Shown in pieces: positions 1 to 12,062 of a DNA stretch of 64,000 bases. Both the position numbers and the translations under genes were made by a program. Numbering within the stretch: position 1 is the stretch's first letter; each line of letters opens with the position of its first letter. The notes below the pieces were generated by a model. It was not told the DNA's origin and made no database searches. It saw only the letters and a program-made list of their open reading frames with translations. The DNA comes from Methylohalobius crimeensis 10Ki. Lineage in GTDB: Bacteria; Pseudomonadota; Gammaproteobacteria; Methylococcales; Methylothermaceae. Location: the NCBI RefSeq assembly GCF_000421465.1, contig NZ_ATXB01000001.1, positions 1,922,001-1,986,000 of the forward strand, read 5' to 3'.

Positions 1-135
1 CCGTTCCCGAATCCCGGTGCGCTCCAGAATCCAAGCGTTGGAGGTATCCACTATTTGGGCGATATCGTCATTGGTGCGCACCGATTCGGGCAAATAGCCG
101 CCGGTTCCGGCAATGTGGGAATAATATCGGCTCAT
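1..135 (-). CDS. fabH: 3-oxoacyl-ACP synthase III (FabH), N-terminal 45 residues
   Basis: KAS III condenses acetyl-CoA with malonyl-ACP to start fatty acid synthesis. Only the N-terminus is present; the gene runs off the left edge. The peptide begins [17 protein letters not shown] and continues with [15 protein letters not shown], the conserved FabH start (GTG-YLP and the W-I-xxRTGIxxR element that contacts CoA). Its ATG overlaps the plsX stop codon in an ATGA, so it is the last visible gene of the yceD-rpmF-plsX-fabH operon, the classical proteobacterial order. Identification rests on 45 residues plus the neighbours. Confidence 0.93.
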   Translation of the reverse strand, partial: MSRYYSHIAGTGGYLPESVRTNDDIAQIVDTSNAWILERTGIRER

Positions 136-1205
136 GCGTTACTTATCCGGACCGAGGGCGATTTGGAGGCGGCGGATTCGTCCCCGTGATTCGCGAAAAT
201 AGTGGAAACCCGCTCCCCGATCCGCTGGGGCACCGCTTTATCGATCTCCAGGAGCGCCATGCGTATGGCATTGGCAAAAGCATAACGATCGGCGTTGCCG
301 TGGCTTTTGATCACGATCCCTTGAAGCCCCAGCAAGGACGCCCCATTATAACGGCGCGGGTCGAAGCGCCGCTTGAAGGATTTGAGTACCGGCAAGGCCA
401 TCAACCCCACTATTTTGGTGTAAAGATTGCTGCGGAATCCATCCTTGAGCGTTTGGCCCAAAAGCCGCGCCAATCCCTCGACCGTTTTCAGCGCCACATT
501 CCCCACGAATCCGTCGGTGACCACGATGTCCACATCTCCCATGAAGATATCGTCGCCTTCGATATAGCCGATGAAATTCAGATAGGAATCGCTCAACAGC
601 TTGGCCGCCTGTTTGACCTGCTCGTTGCCTTTGATTTCTTCCTCGCCGATGTTGAGCACCCCTACCTTGGGGGCTTCCACATTTTCCAGCGCGCGCACCA
701 ATTCGTGGCCCATCACCGCAAATTGGTATAGATGCTCGGCGCTGCAACCCACGTTCGCCCCCATGTCCAAGATATGGGTATGACCGTGTAGGGCAGGCAA
801 AGACACGATGATCGCCGGCCGGTCGATCCCCGGGATGGTCTTGAGGACGAAGCGCGCCGTGGCCATTAGGGCGCCGGTGTTGCCGGCGCTGACACACGCA
901 TCGGCCTCGCCGTCGCGCACCAGATTCAAGGTGACCCGCATGGAAGAATCGCGCTTGTTGCGCAATGCCTTGGATGGCAAATCGTCCATGCTGACCACCT
1001 GGGAGGCGTGGCGAATCACCAATCGCTCCCGGGCGGCGTGATCGTGGCGTTGCAACTCCTCCGTGATCGCATCTTGCTGTCCCACCAAGATCAACCGCAA
1101 ACCGGGAAATTCTTGGAGGCAGTCCAATGCTGCTGGAACCGTGACTTCCGGACCGTAATCACCACCCATCGCATCCAATGCGACTACGGGTGTCCGACTA
1201 GGCAT
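132..1205 (-). CDS. plsX: Phosphate acyltransferase PlsX
   Basis: PlsX makes acyl-phosphate from acyl-ACP, the acyl donor for PlsY in phospholipid synthesis, and works as a peripheral membrane enzyme. The 357-residue protein has the family start [16 protein letters not shown], a central [10 protein letters not shown] segment and a [14 protein letters not shown] segment, all diagnostic, and normal family length (340-360). It is preceded by a 72-bp gap after rpmF and overlaps fabH by four bases at its end. The start has only a weak ribosome binding site, but an earlier start would enter the rpmF-plsX spacer. Confidence 0.97.
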   Translation of the reverse strand: MPSRTPVVALDAMGGDYGPEVTVPAALDCLQEFPGLRLILVGQQDAITEELQRHDHAARERLVIRHASQVVSMDDLPSKALRNKRDSSMRVTLNLVRDGEADACVSAGNTGALMATARFVLKTIPGIDRPAIIVSLPALHGHTHILDMGANVGCSAEHLYQFAVMGHELVRALENVEAPKVGVLNIGEEEIKGNEQVKQAAKLLSDSYLNFIGYIEGDDIFMGDVDIVVTDGFVGNVALKTVEGLARLLGQTLKDGFRSNLYTKIVGLMALPVLKSFKRRFDPRRYNGASLLGLQGIVIKSHGNADRYAFANAIRMALLEIDKAVPQRIGERVSTIFANHGDESAASKSPSVRISNA

Positions 1206-1277
1206 GATTCAAGCCTGCACTTATGTTAAACATGGGGTTTTTCTGGTCTGGAAAGAAATTAAGCTCGGAAAAGAAAC

Positions 1278-1475
1278 TTACTCTTCCTCGAATTCTTCTT
1301 CCTGTTTGACTTCGATTACGTGCTGACCACGGTAGTAACCGTCCGGGCTCACATGGTGACGCCGGTGGGTTTCGCCGGTCAAGGGATCCTGGGAAAGGGT
1401 CGGTTTCTTCAATGCATCGTGGGCGCGACGCTTACCGCGCGTAGCACGAGTTCTTCGGTTTTGTTGTACCGCCAT
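1278..1475 (-). CDS. rpmF: 50S ribosomal protein L32
   Basis: A small basic protein of the large ribosomal subunit. The 65-residue product starts [20 protein letters not shown] and has the conserved [18 protein letters not shown] segment; the acidic C-terminal tail is longer than in E. coli. It has an AAGGAG ribosome binding site just upstream and lies between yceD and plsX, the usual place. No zinc-binding cysteines are present, so this is the zinc-independent form. Confidence 0.97.
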   Translation of the reverse strand: MAVQQNRRTRATRGKRRAHDALKKPTLSQDPLTGETHRRHHVSPDGYYRGQHVIEVKQEEEFEEE

Positions 1476-1496
1476 GATGAATAGCTCCTTAATGTC

Positions 1497-2006
1497 TCAA
1501 GAATTGTCCGTCTTCAACTTTTCCAATTCCGCAAACGGGTTGCGACGCTCGGATGCCTTTTCCGTCGCGTCACCGGTCTTAAACGCGGCCGGTTCACAAT
1601 CGGCATGCCGCGGTATGGGAGGGATCGCCAGAATCAATTCGTCCTCGACGATGTCCCCGAACGGAATTCGGGCCTCCGTCAACAGCAACGGTTCGTAAGG
1701 CTCCGGAAGCAGATCGCCTTCGTCTATGGAAGTCACCACCCCCAAATTGACCGAGCTGCGAACTTCGATCCACAAAGGTTCCAGACAACGCTGGCAAATC
1801 ACTTCCAGATCGGCGGACACCCGACCGGTGATGACCGCCGTGCGCCCTTCCCGGGCAAAACTCAAATCCACATCCACCGCGTCATCCAGATTCAAGATCA
1901 TGTCCCTCAGCCGGCTCAAGCACCTCAACGGCAACTTTCCCCGGCACCGCCACCCCTGGTCCGCGCAGACGAGGGGATCGATCAAATCAGGTAGATGCGT
2001 CGGCAT
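1497..2006 (-). CDS. yceD: YceD family (DUF177) protein, 23S rRNA accumulation protein
   Basis: YceD/DUF177 proteins are linked to 23S rRNA accumulation and are almost always encoded upstream of rpmF. The 169-residue product has the family signature VICQRCLEPL in the middle, VEDELILAIPPIP afterwards, and a C-terminal NPFAELEKLK, matching the layout of E. coli YceD (173 aa). I chose the ATG at 2006. A longer version from a TTG at 2045 is unlikely because that TTG is the -35 hexamer of a strong promoter. The chosen ATG lies only a few bases from the predicted transcription start and has no Shine-Dalgarno sequence. Confidence 0.9.
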   Translation of the reverse strand: MPTHLPDLIDPLVCADQGWRCRGKLPLRCLSRLRDMILNLDDAVDVDLSFAREGRTAVITGRVSADLEVICQRCLEPLWIEVRSSVNLGVVTSIDEGDLLPEPYEPLLLTEARIPFGDIVEDELILAIPPIPRHADCEPAAFKTGDATEKASERRNPFAELEKLKTDNS

Positions 2007-2015
2007 AATTGAGAA

Positions 2016-2045
2016 ATAATATCGGTTATTGGCAAAACCTGTCAA
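2016..2045 (-). promoter_or_regulatory. Sigma-70 promoter for yceD-rpmF-plsX-fabH
   Basis: On the minus strand TTGACA (2045-2040, perfect -35) is followed after 18 bp by TATTAT (2021-2016, -10). Transcription would start near 2009-2010, three or four bases before the yceD ATG at 2006, so the operon mRNA may be leaderless. The 83-bp gap also holds the start region of the divergent maf gene. Confidence 0.75.
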
Positions 2046-2089
2046 AATAATGTGAGATTTTCTTTTACCATCAACTCGTAATCGCGGCT

Positions 2090-2680
2090 ATGGAGACACC
2101 CCCACTCGTTCTCGCCTCCGGTTCCCCTTACCGGCGCGGCTTGCTGGAAAAGCTGCAATTGCCGTTCGTCACCGCGGCGCCGGAGATCGACGAAACCCCT
2201 TTTTTCAACGAATCCCCGGACCATCTGGCGATGCGCCTGGCGGCGGCCAAGGCAAAGGCGGTGGCGGAAGCATTCCCGCAACATCTGATCATCGGCTCGG
2301 ATCAGGTGGCGCTGCTGGGCGGGCGAAAATTGACCAAGCCCGGCGGTTACGAAGCCGCGGTAGCGCAACTGGAGGCAGCCTCCGGTCGGAGCATGTGTTT
2401 CTATAGCGGCGTCAGCCTCCTGAACGCCCGCACCGGCCGCCAACTGAGCGCCGCGGACGTGTGCAAAGTGCATTTTCGAAGCTTGTCCAAGGAGGCGATC
2501 GAAGACTATATCCGCCGCGAACAGCCTTACGACTGCGTCGGCGCATTCAAGGCCGAAGGACTGGGCATCAGCCTATTCCGGCGGATTGAAGGCGACGATC
2601 CCAACGCGCTGATCGGATTGCCTTTGATTCAGCTTATAGACCTTCTGGGGCGTTTCGGCATCAAAATTATCGGATCATGA
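2090..2680 (+). CDS. Maf-family nucleoside triphosphate pyrophosphatase (YceF type)
   Basis: Maf proteins hydrolyse non-canonical or modified nucleotides to monophosphates. The 196-residue protein has the Maf N-terminus LVLASGSPYRRGLLEKL, the IDETP loop, IIGSDQVALL with the catalytic aspartate, and C-terminal YDCVGAFKAEGLG and DPNALIGLP. The position beside yceD and the SDQV and CVGAFK motifs favour the YceF (m7GTP pyrophosphatase) branch over the dTTP/UTP branch. It is divergent from yceD and overlaps the next gene by four bases (ATGA), so the two are probably co-transcribed. Confidence 0.93.
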   Translation: METPPLVLASGSPYRRGLLEKLQLPFVTAAPEIDETPFFNESPDHLAMRLAAAKAKAVAEAFPQHLIIGSDQVALLGGRKLTKPGGYEAAVAQLEAASGRSMCFYSGVSLLNARTGRQLSAADVCKVHFRSLSKEAIEDYIRREQPYDCVGAFKAEGLGISLFRRIEGDDPNALIGLPLIQLIDLLGRFGIKIIGS

Positions 2681-3192
2681 GTATCGACGACAAAGACAAG
2701 GACTTGTTCCGCCGCGCCGTCGCCGGAATCCGGCCCCTATCCTCCGATCAGGGCCGAGCGTCCGCTCCTCGGCGCCGAAGAATCGCCCGATCCGTCCAAA
2801 GGCTCGCCGAGGAAACGGTCGAGGTGGGAGAAGTCGGCTTCGGCGAAACGATCAGCTACTTGCGTCAGGGTCACGATCAGCGTCTGCTCAAAAAACTGCG
2901 CCAAGGCAATTTCCCGCCCCAAGCGGAGCTGGATCTGCACGGTCAAACCCGCACCCATGCCCGAGCTTTATTGGAGGATTTCCTGATCGAGTGCCGTTGG
3001 CGGCGGGTCCGCTGCGCCCTGATCATTCACGGCAAGGGTTGGCGTTCGGACAATTTCCAACCCGTTTTAAAAAATTTCCTCAACCAGTCACTGCCTGGAT
3101 TCCCCCAGGTGATCGCCTTCTGTTCGGCCAAGCCCAGCCACGGCGGCACCGGCGCCCTGTACGTGCTATTTGCTCAAAACCAAAAGAAATAA
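2677..3192 (+). CDS. Smr/MutS2-domain protein
   Basis: A 171-residue protein with a charged N-terminal half and a C-terminal Smr domain. The domain has AELDLHGQTRTHARALLEDF, the LDLHG motif typical of Smr nucleases, then RCALIIHGKGWRS and later PSHGGTGALYVLF, which match HGKG and GGxGAxxVxL. Stand-alone Smr proteins are DNA/RNA-nicking or ribosome-associated nucleases; the substrate here is unknown. It overlaps maf at its start, and its last 19 bases overlap the convergent uppP gene. Confidence 0.88.
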   Translation: MSIDDKDKDLFRRAVAGIRPLSSDQGRASAPRRRRIARSVQRLAEETVEVGEVGFGETISYLRQGHDQRLLKKLRQGNFPPQAELDLHGQTRTHARALLEDFLIECRWRRVRCALIIHGKGWRSDNFQPVLKNFLNQSLPGFPQVIAFCSAKPSHGGTGALYVLFAQNQKK

Positions 3193-4001
3193 AACAAGAC
3201 ACCTCCGAGTACCAAGCGATATAACACGAAGGGAAGCATCCCGACGCGTTCCAATAAGCCCAAAAACCAGCCGATGCAGCCATAAGCGCTCAATCCCGAC
3301 ACGGCCACGCCCAAGCCCAGCACGTACCAATCCACGGCTTCGGCTCCCTGGATCAAATCGAGGGTTTTCAAACCGCCCGCCAGGAAAATCACCGGAATGG
3401 ACAGCAGGAAGGAGAAGCGTGCCGCCGCCACGCGATCCAATCCCAGCAGCAAGCCGCCGGTCAGGGTGATGCCCGAGCGGGAAGTGCCCGGAATCAGCGC
3501 CGCCGCCTGAAACAGGCCGATCACCACGGCGTCTCGCCAAGTCAATCGATCGAGTCCTCGGCGCTCGGGCGCCAGCGCCTGGGCCAACCACAGCAGGAGA
3601 CCGAAAACAACGGTGGCCGTAGCGATCACCAAGGGGGAACGGAGAAAGGTCTCTACCCAATCCTTGGCCAAAAGGCCCGCCACCCCCACCGGCACGGTGC
3701 CGATCAAGACACCCCAACCCAAAACCGCGTTGGGGTTCATGCGTTGTTCCGCCGCTTCAAGCGTGTCCGAAGCGAAAAACAAGGATTTGAACCAATCCTT
3801 CAGGATGCGTCCCAAGTCGTGGCGAAAATAAGTCACCACCGCCAGCAGAGTCCCCACGTGAACCGCCACGTCGAACGCCAAGCCCTGGTCCGCCCAATCC
3901 AAAAACACCGGCACCAGAATCAGATGGGCCGAACTGGAGATGGGAAGAAACTCGGTCAGACCCTGGATCAGGGCCAACCAAAAAGCATGCTCGCACGCCA
4001 A
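3174..4001 (-). CDS. uppP: Undecaprenyl-diphosphatase UppP (BacA)
   Basis: An integral membrane enzyme that dephosphorylates undecaprenyl diphosphate to recycle the lipid carrier for peptidoglycan and O-antigen. The 275-residue protein has the family motifs ALIQGLTEFLPISSSAHL near the N-terminus and ALIPGTSRSGITLTGGLLLG in the middle, with about eight hydrophobic segments. Translation appears to start at a TTG (4001) with an AGGAGG ribosome binding site five bases upstream; that site lies inside the last codons of truD, so the genes are coupled. Its end overlaps the convergent smr gene. Confidence 0.95.
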   Translation of the reverse strand: MACEHAFWLALIQGLTEFLPISSSAHLILVPVFLDWADQGLAFDVAVHVGTLLAVVTYFRHDLGRILKDWFKSLFFASDTLEAAEQRMNPNAVLGWGVLIGTVPVGVAGLLAKDWVETFLRSPLVIATATVVFGLLLWLAQALAPERRGLDRLTWRDAVVIGLFQAAALIPGTSRSGITLTGGLLLGLDRVAAARFSFLLSIPVIFLAGGLKTLDLIQGAEAVDWYVLGLGVAVSGLSAYGCIGWFLGLLERVGMLPFVLYRLVLGGVLFYFFWF

Positions 4002-4002
4002 C

Positions 4003-5040
4003 TCAACCTCCTGAATTTTCGGTTTCGATCAACTCGCGCACCAGACTCGTGGCATAGGCTCCGGAGGGAAGTTCGAAAACAAGCGCCAGATCCGAATCGC
4101 GCCACGTCCAATCCAACTCTCCCACGCGAACCCGGAACGGTCGACGCATTCCCTTGACGCCCGCATTTTCCAAACCTCGAGCCAGCTTCGGACACGCCTC
4201 GATGACTCGACTTTCAATCGCGCCGGCATCCAGGGTCGCCCGCTCTCCTTCCCGCCCCCACAAGGGACCGGTGGGGTGCAGCTGCAACGCGGCCACCCGT
4301 GAGCGAATGTCGGCATCCGGCGATTCAGCCAAAAAACCCGCACCGCCGCCGTCGAACATCAGCCAGTCTCCGGGCAGCGGCGTATGCCAATTGTTTTGCT
4401 CGATCCGGGCGGCAAGCACTTGATTGAACAAGAAAGAGCGGGCTACGGAAAGATACAAGCTGCGCAAATGACGATTGCGAACAACGCTTTGACCGGTCAA
4501 TAGATTTTCCGCCCGGCTCAGATTGCCCCCTTCGCGGCCGAAGCGTTGGGGACCGAAATAATTGGGCATGCCTTGGGCCTTGATCCTCGCCAGAACCGAA
4601 TCTATGCGCTCTCGATCCCCGTTCAAAGCGCGCAGACAGAGCCTGAAACGATTTCCTCGAAGCGCGCCTCGTTTGAGTTTGCGTCGATTGCGCGTGCATT
4701 GGCGTATCCGGATCGTGTCTCCGTTCAATGCGTGCCACGGCAAATCCGGCCGGCCCGGCAGGTGAACGCTGAACCATTGCCACGTCAACCCGTGGCGATC
4801 CTTGAGACCGGCATAACCGATGCGGCCACGGGATACATCCGCAAAGCGGGCCAACATCCCGGCCGCCTGCTCCGTATTGAGCTCGCGCTTTTCGACCCAC
4901 AAAAATACGTGTTCGCCATCACCGGAAGGCTCGAAGCCGAGCACTTCTTCCACCTGGAAATCCTCCGGCTGGCGCTTCAACATCCCTTTTCCATACGGCC
5001 CGCCGTAAACGCGCGGCCAATCCGGAATCGGCCAAGTCAC
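4003..5040 (-). CDS. truD: tRNA pseudouridine(13) synthase TruD
   Basis: TruD isomerises U13 of tRNA-Glu. The 345-residue protein has the early motif [14 protein letters not shown], the catalytic region [19 protein letters not shown] with the active-site aspartate, and [16 protein letters not shown]. coli TruD is 349 residues. I take the GTG at 5040 as start because it overlaps the ispF stop (GTGA) and gives the family length. The same reading frame stays open further upstream inside ispF but has no TruD similarity there. The ispD-ispF-truD order is common in gammaproteobacteria. Confidence 0.95.
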   Translation of the reverse strand: MTWPIPDWPRVYGGPYGKGMLKRQPEDFQVEEVLGFEPSGDGEHVFLWVEKRELNTEQAAGMLARFADVSRGRIGYAGLKDRHGLTWQWFSVHLPGRPDLPWHALNGDTIRIRQCTRNRRKLKRGALRGNRFRLCLRALNGDRERIDSVLARIKAQGMPNYFGPQRFGREGGNLSRAENLLTGQSVVRNRHLRSLYLSVARSFLFNQVLAARIEQNNWHTPLPGDWLMFDGGGAGFLAESPDADIRSRVAALQLHPTGPLWGREGERATLDAGAIESRVIEACPKLARGLENAGVKGMRRPFRVRVGELDWTWRDSDLALVFELPSGAYATSLVRELIETENSGG

Positions 5041-5522
5041 CTTGGCCGCTCGAGCAAAGCTACCGCGTAGGCGGAAATCCCTTCGCCCCGGCCCTCGAAG
5101 CCCATTTTTTCGGTGGTGGTGGCTTTCACGTTGACCTGGTCCGGCGAAATCTCCAGATCGGCGGCGATATGGTCCCGCATGGCGGGAATGTGCGCGGCCA
5201 ATCGAGGGGCCTGACAGACGAGGGTGAGATCCACATTGACCGGCGCCCAATTCAACTCATCCAAAAGCGAACGTACCCGGCGCAGCAGCACCCGGCTATC
5301 GATCCCCTTGAAGGCGGGATCGGAATCGGGAAAATGGCGCCCGATATCGCCCTGCCCAGCGGCCCCCAACAATGCGTCGCACAAGGCATGGAGGGCCACG
5401 TCGCCGTCGGAATGGGCCGCCATCCCTTGCTCGAAGGGGATCTTCACGCCGCCTAAAACCACATGATCGCCGGGCTTGAACCGGTGGGCGTCATAGCCTT
5501 GACCGATGCGAAACGCGCTCAT
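5037..5522 (-). CDS. ispF: 2-C-methyl-D-erythritol 2,4-cyclodiphosphate synthase IspF
   Basis: IspF forms MEcPP from CDP-ME 2-phosphate in the MEP isoprenoid pathway. The 161-residue protein starts [12 protein letters not shown], with the zinc ligands DxH, and has [32 protein letters not shown], and a C-terminal [16 protein letters not shown] segment, all signature elements. The ATG at 5522 overlaps the ispD stop by four bases. Normal trimeric-enzyme length. Confidence 0.97.
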   Translation of the reverse strand: MSAFRIGQGYDAHRFKPGDHVVLGGVKIPFEQGMAAHSDGDVALHALCDALLGAAGQGDIGRHFPDSDPAFKGIDSRVLLRRVRSLLDELNWAPVNVDLTLVCQAPRLAAHIPAMRDHIAADLEISPDQVNVKATTTEKMGFEGRGEGISAYAVALLERPR

Positions 5523-6210
5523 CTTCGCTCCAAATAAAATTCCGCCAAAGGCAAATCCTCCGGCCGAGTGATCTTGATATTGTCCGGACTGCCCTCCACG
5601 ATTCGAGGGCGAAGTCCGGCCCATTCCACCGCGGCGGACTCGTCGGTCACCGCCTCTTCGGCCGCCAGGGCTTTCTCCAAGGCGTCGCGCAATACCCGAT
5701 AGCGAAACATTTGCGGCGTCAGCGCCCGCCACACCCGACTCCGGTCCAAGGTGGCGCCGATCCGGCCGTCCGCCACCTCCTTGAGGGTATCCACCGAAGG
5801 CAAAGCCAGAATGCCGCCGACCGGGTCGTCGCACAAGGATTCGATCAATCGCTCCGCATCCTCGGGTTTGAGACAGGGACGGGCGGCATCGTGAACCAGC
5901 ACCCAATCTTCATCGTGGGCCACCTCCGCCAACGCCCGCAAGCCCGCCAACACCGAATCGGCGCGCTCCTTTCCTCCCGCCGTGGTAGCGATCCGGGAAT
6001 CGCTCGCCACCGCCAGCTCGGGCCAATAGGGATCGGTCGGGGCCAATGCCACCATAATCCGGTCGAGTCGCGCCACCGCCAGTAGACTGGCCAGGGTATG
6101 CTCGAGCACCGATCTCCCCGCCAGGGAAAGATACTGTTTGGGCACGCCGACCCGCATGCGCTTGCCGACACCCGCCGCGGGCACCACCGCCCAAAATCGC
6201 AGACGATTTG

Positions 6211-6214
<4 letters not shown>
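5519..6214 (-). CDS. ispD: 2-C-methyl-D-erythritol 4-phosphate cytidylyltransferase IspD
   Basis: IspD couples MEP to CTP in isoprenoid synthesis. The 231-residue product has the CTP-binding N-terminal loop [20 protein letters not shown], the [11 protein letters not shown] motif and a C-terminal [16 protein letters not shown], matching the family throughout. It overlaps ftsB at its start and ispF at its end by four bases each; the arrangement ftsB-ispD-ispF-truD is the usual gammaproteobacterial one. Confidence 0.97.
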
Positions 6215-7820
<1,606 letters not shown>

Positions 7821-7844
7821 TCATCGAAACCTAGGCTTACCGCT

Positions 7845-8687
7845 TCAAACGGTATCCTCTAAGAATTGACCCGCCTTCACGCTCTGATCCAGCGCCATCA
7901 GGGTCTCCAACAAGGGTTGGATTCGAGCCAGCGGCCAGGCGTTGGGCCCGTCGCTGAGCGCCTTGTCCGGGTCCGGATGGGTCTCCATGAACACCCCGGC
8001 GATGCCCGCCGCGACCGCCGCCCGGGCCAGCACCGGAACGAATTCGCGTTGACCGCCGGAAGCATGGCCTTTTCCTCCCGGCAACTGAACCGAATGGGTG
8101 GCGTCGAACACCACCGGACAGCCGGACTCGCGCATCACCGCCAAGGAGCGCATGTCCACCACCAGGTTGTTGTAGCCGAAGCTGACGCCGCGCTCGCAGA
8201 CCATTATCCGGTCATTGCCTGCCGCCTTGGCCTTGGTCACCACATGACGCATATCCCAGGGCGCCAGAAACTGACCTTTCTTGATATTGACCGGCAGGCC
8301 CTGACGCGCCACGTTCTGGATGAAATCGGTCTGGCGGCACAGGAAAGCCGGGGTCTGCAGCACATCCACCACGGAGGCCACTTCCGCCAAGGGGGTGTAC
8401 TCGTGGACGTCGGTCAACACCGGCACGCCGACGGTTTCCTTGACCTTGGCCAGAATCTTGAGCCCTTGCTCCAGCCCCAGACCGCGAAAACTTTCCACCG
8501 AAGAGCGGTTGGCCTTGTCGAAGGAAGATTTATAGATGAAAGGTATCCCCAGCGTGGCGGTGATTTCCTTCAATCTCCCGGCGGTGTCCAGGGCCAATTG
8601 CTCGCTTTCGATGACACAGGGACCTGCGATCAGAAACAGCGGATGGTGCAAACCCGCCTCGACACCACACAAAGAAATGCTAGTCAT
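7845..8687 (-). CDS. kdsA: 3-deoxy-8-phosphooctulonate synthase (KdsA)
   Basis: KdsA condenses phosphoenolpyruvate with arabinose 5-phosphate to give KDO 8-phosphate for lipopolysaccharide core synthesis. The 280-residue protein contains [48 protein letters not shown] and [14 protein letters not shown], the diagnostic elements. It lies 13 bp after pyrG and 57 bp before eno in one minus-strand run (pyrG-kdsA-eno), a common proteobacterial cluster. The presence of kdsA supports a Gram-negative cell envelope. Confidence 0.97.
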   Translation of the reverse strand: MTSISLCGVEAGLHHPLFLIAGPCVIESEQLALDTAGRLKEITATLGIPFIYKSSFDKANRSSVESFRGLGLEQGLKILAKVKETVGVPVLTDVHEYTPLAEVASVVDVLQTPAFLCRQTDFIQNVARQGLPVNIKKGQFLAPWDMRHVVTKAKAAGNDRIMVCERGVSFGYNNLVVDMRSLAVMRESGCPVVFDATHSVQLPGGKGHASGGQREFVPVLARAAVAAGIAGVFMETHPDPDKALSDGPNAWPLARIQPLLETLMALDQSVKAGQFLEDTV

Positions 8688-8700
8688 GTTGCTACGCCTT

Positions 8701-10359
<1,659 letters not shown>

Positions 10360-10570
10360 CTATTTTACTCGACCGGCATCTTTACGTCACGATTGACAGG
10401 CGGACGATTCCGAACATCAGCTCGATCGGCAATGGCCCGCCTCCCCCCATCCCTTGCTCGATTTGTGGTCAACTCGGGATTCGGCGGCCGATTCTGCCAG
10501 AAACGACCTATACTTTCCTGAGAATGGCTTTATCCACCGCCCACTTGACAAAGCAAGGACAGTTCTCGAA

Positions 10571-11770
10571 GTGACGAATTTCTTGATCGGTCGCCAACAA
10601 ATATTCGACCGAAACCTGAATATCTACGGCTACGAATTACTCTTTCGTTCTGAGGATAATACGCAAGCCTCCCTGGACAACGGAGCGGCCATCACCCAGC
10701 AATTGATTCTCGACGCCGTTCTTGAGATCGGCCTGAAAAAGCTCACCGGAGGGACTCGCGCATTTATCAACTTTACCGCCGACAATCTTCTGGCGGGAAC
10801 CGCCGAGTGGCTTCCCAAGGAAAGGGTGGTGATCGAAATCCTGGAACACACGAAGATCACCCCGCAATTGGTCAGCATGGTGGATCGCTTGGCAGCCGCC
10901 GGCTATTTGATCGCCCTGGACGATTTCGTATTCGACCCCGAGTGGGAACCCTTGGTCCGTATCGCGCACTTCATCAAACTCGATGTCCGGGCGGGATCGG
11001 AGGCGGAGAACATCCGATTGATGGATCGGCTCAAGCCCTACCCGGCCAAAATCCTGCTGGAAAAGATCGAAACCGAACAGGAATTCGAACGCTATCGCCG
11101 ACTAGGAGGGGATTATTTTCAAGGCTACTTTTTGCATCGCCCTCACACGATCGCCAGAAAGCGGCTCGATGCGGCCCGGCAAACGATTCTTCAACTGGTC
11201 GGTGAACTGCACAAACCCGATATCGACCTCCATCGGATCGCCGAACTCATTCGTCGCGATTCGGCTTTAAGCTACAAGTTGTTGAATTTCATCAATTCCG
11301 CCTGGTTCGCTTTACCTCGGCATATCGATTCCATCGAGCAAGCGGTCATCTTGATCGGAGTCAATCAAATCAGACGCTGGACCACCCTGATCAGTCTCGG
11401 CAACGCCGTGCAGAAGCGCCCCAGCGAGCTATTCCGGACCGCTCTCCTTCGGGCCCGGATGTGCGAGCTCTTGGCGATCGACTCCGATCTCCAGGATGCC
11501 GAGCAGGCTTTTCTAGTCGGCCTTTTTTCCACCTTGGACGCCTTGCTCGCCACGCCTTTGACGGAAATCGTCAACACCTTGCCTCTGTCCGAAGAAGTGA
11601 AAGACGGGCTTTGCCAACAAGGACGCTTGGGGGAAATACTGCAGTGCGTGCTGCGTTACGAAAGGTGGCAATTGCAAGACATTCACTCCAACCGATTTAC
11701 CCTGACCGCGATCAATCGGGCGTATTTGGAAAGCATCGCCTGGGAGCAAGAAGTTTATAGCCATTTATAA
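10571..11770 (+). CDS. EAL-like/HDOD signalling protein (YuxH/CdgJ family)
   Basis: A 399-residue two-domain protein. Residues about 1-200 form an EAL-type fold: FLIGRQQIFDRNLNIYGYELLFR at the start, VIEILEHTKI, LIALDDFVFD, FIKLDVR and DYFQGYFLHRP. The canonical EAL is ELL and DDFG is DDFV, so phosphodiesterase activity is uncertain. Residues about 205-390 are an HDOD domain (DSALSYKLLNFINSA and IEQAVILIGVNQIRRW). This architecture occurs in bacterial motility and c-di-GMP signalling proteins. I start at the GTG (10571), which has AAGGA 11 bases upstream and gives the family N-terminus; the frame is open upstream without recognisable homology. Confidence 0.85.
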   Translation: MTNFLIGRQQIFDRNLNIYGYELLFRSEDNTQASLDNGAAITQQLILDAVLEIGLKKLTGGTRAFINFTADNLLAGTAEWLPKERVVIEILEHTKITPQLVSMVDRLAAAGYLIALDDFVFDPEWEPLVRIAHFIKLDVRAGSEAENIRLMDRLKPYPAKILLEKIETEQEFERYRRLGGDYFQGYFLHRPHTIARKRLDAARQTILQLVGELHKPDIDLHRIAELIRRDSALSYKLLNFINSAWFALPRHIDSIEQAVILIGVNQIRRWTTLISLGNAVQKRPSELFRTALLRARMCELLAIDSDLQDAEQAFLVGLFSTLDALLATPLTEIVNTLPLSEEVKDGLCQQGRLGEILQCVLRYERWQLQDIHSNRFTLTAINRAYLESIAWEQEVYSHL

Positions 11771-11782
11771 GCCCTTCAGAGA

Positions 11783-11946
11783 GACTGTTTACAAAGTGGC
11801 CCCGACCGAAGCGGGGTCCGGCGGCTCGCCCTCCGGGACGTCGTGAACCCGTCCCTGGGGACTCGAATCGCGACCGTCCGGGTCGCGAACGCCCTTCGGT
11901 CAAGCCGCCGGACCCCGCACTACTTTGAGTGGCTTTGCAAACAACC
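11783..11946. repeat. 164-bp palindromic repeat-like element with imperfect terminal inverted arms
   Basis: The arms (11783-11828 and the complement of 11901-11946) align without gaps over about 46 bp. They include an exact 16-bp match with core GCGGGGTCCGGCGGC, and the outer ends TGTTTxCAAAG also match. The interior holds smaller perfect hairpins, GTCCC-TG-GGGAC (851-862 of the 11-kb block) and TCGCGACC-N5-GGTCGCGA (11868-11888). There is no reading frame of note. It has the form of a non-autonomous mobile or palindromic intergenic repeat; copy number elsewhere in the genome cannot be seen from here. A run of eleven or so cytosines follows at about 11949. Confidence 0.6.
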
Positions 11947-12062
11947 ACGCCCCCCCCCCAAACACGAAACGCCGAGGTATGTGATGACAAACCGACTCAA
12001 GTAGCGCCCCAGAAGCATTCTCCAACTTGCCGGACGTGCCGGCAACCGGTATCTTATTGCCC

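Noticed and set aside
2007-2045. Longer YceD starting at the TTG at 2045
   Set aside because: The TTG is part of the -35 hexamer TTGACA, and the ATG at 2006 gives the normal family length.
5041-5250. N-terminal extension of TruD
   Set aside because: The open frame continues inside ispF but has no TruD similarity; GTG at 5040 matches family length.
5523-5906. N-terminal extension of IspF
   Set aside because: It lies inside ispD in another frame and encodes no family sequence; the ATG at 5522 begins the conserved domain.
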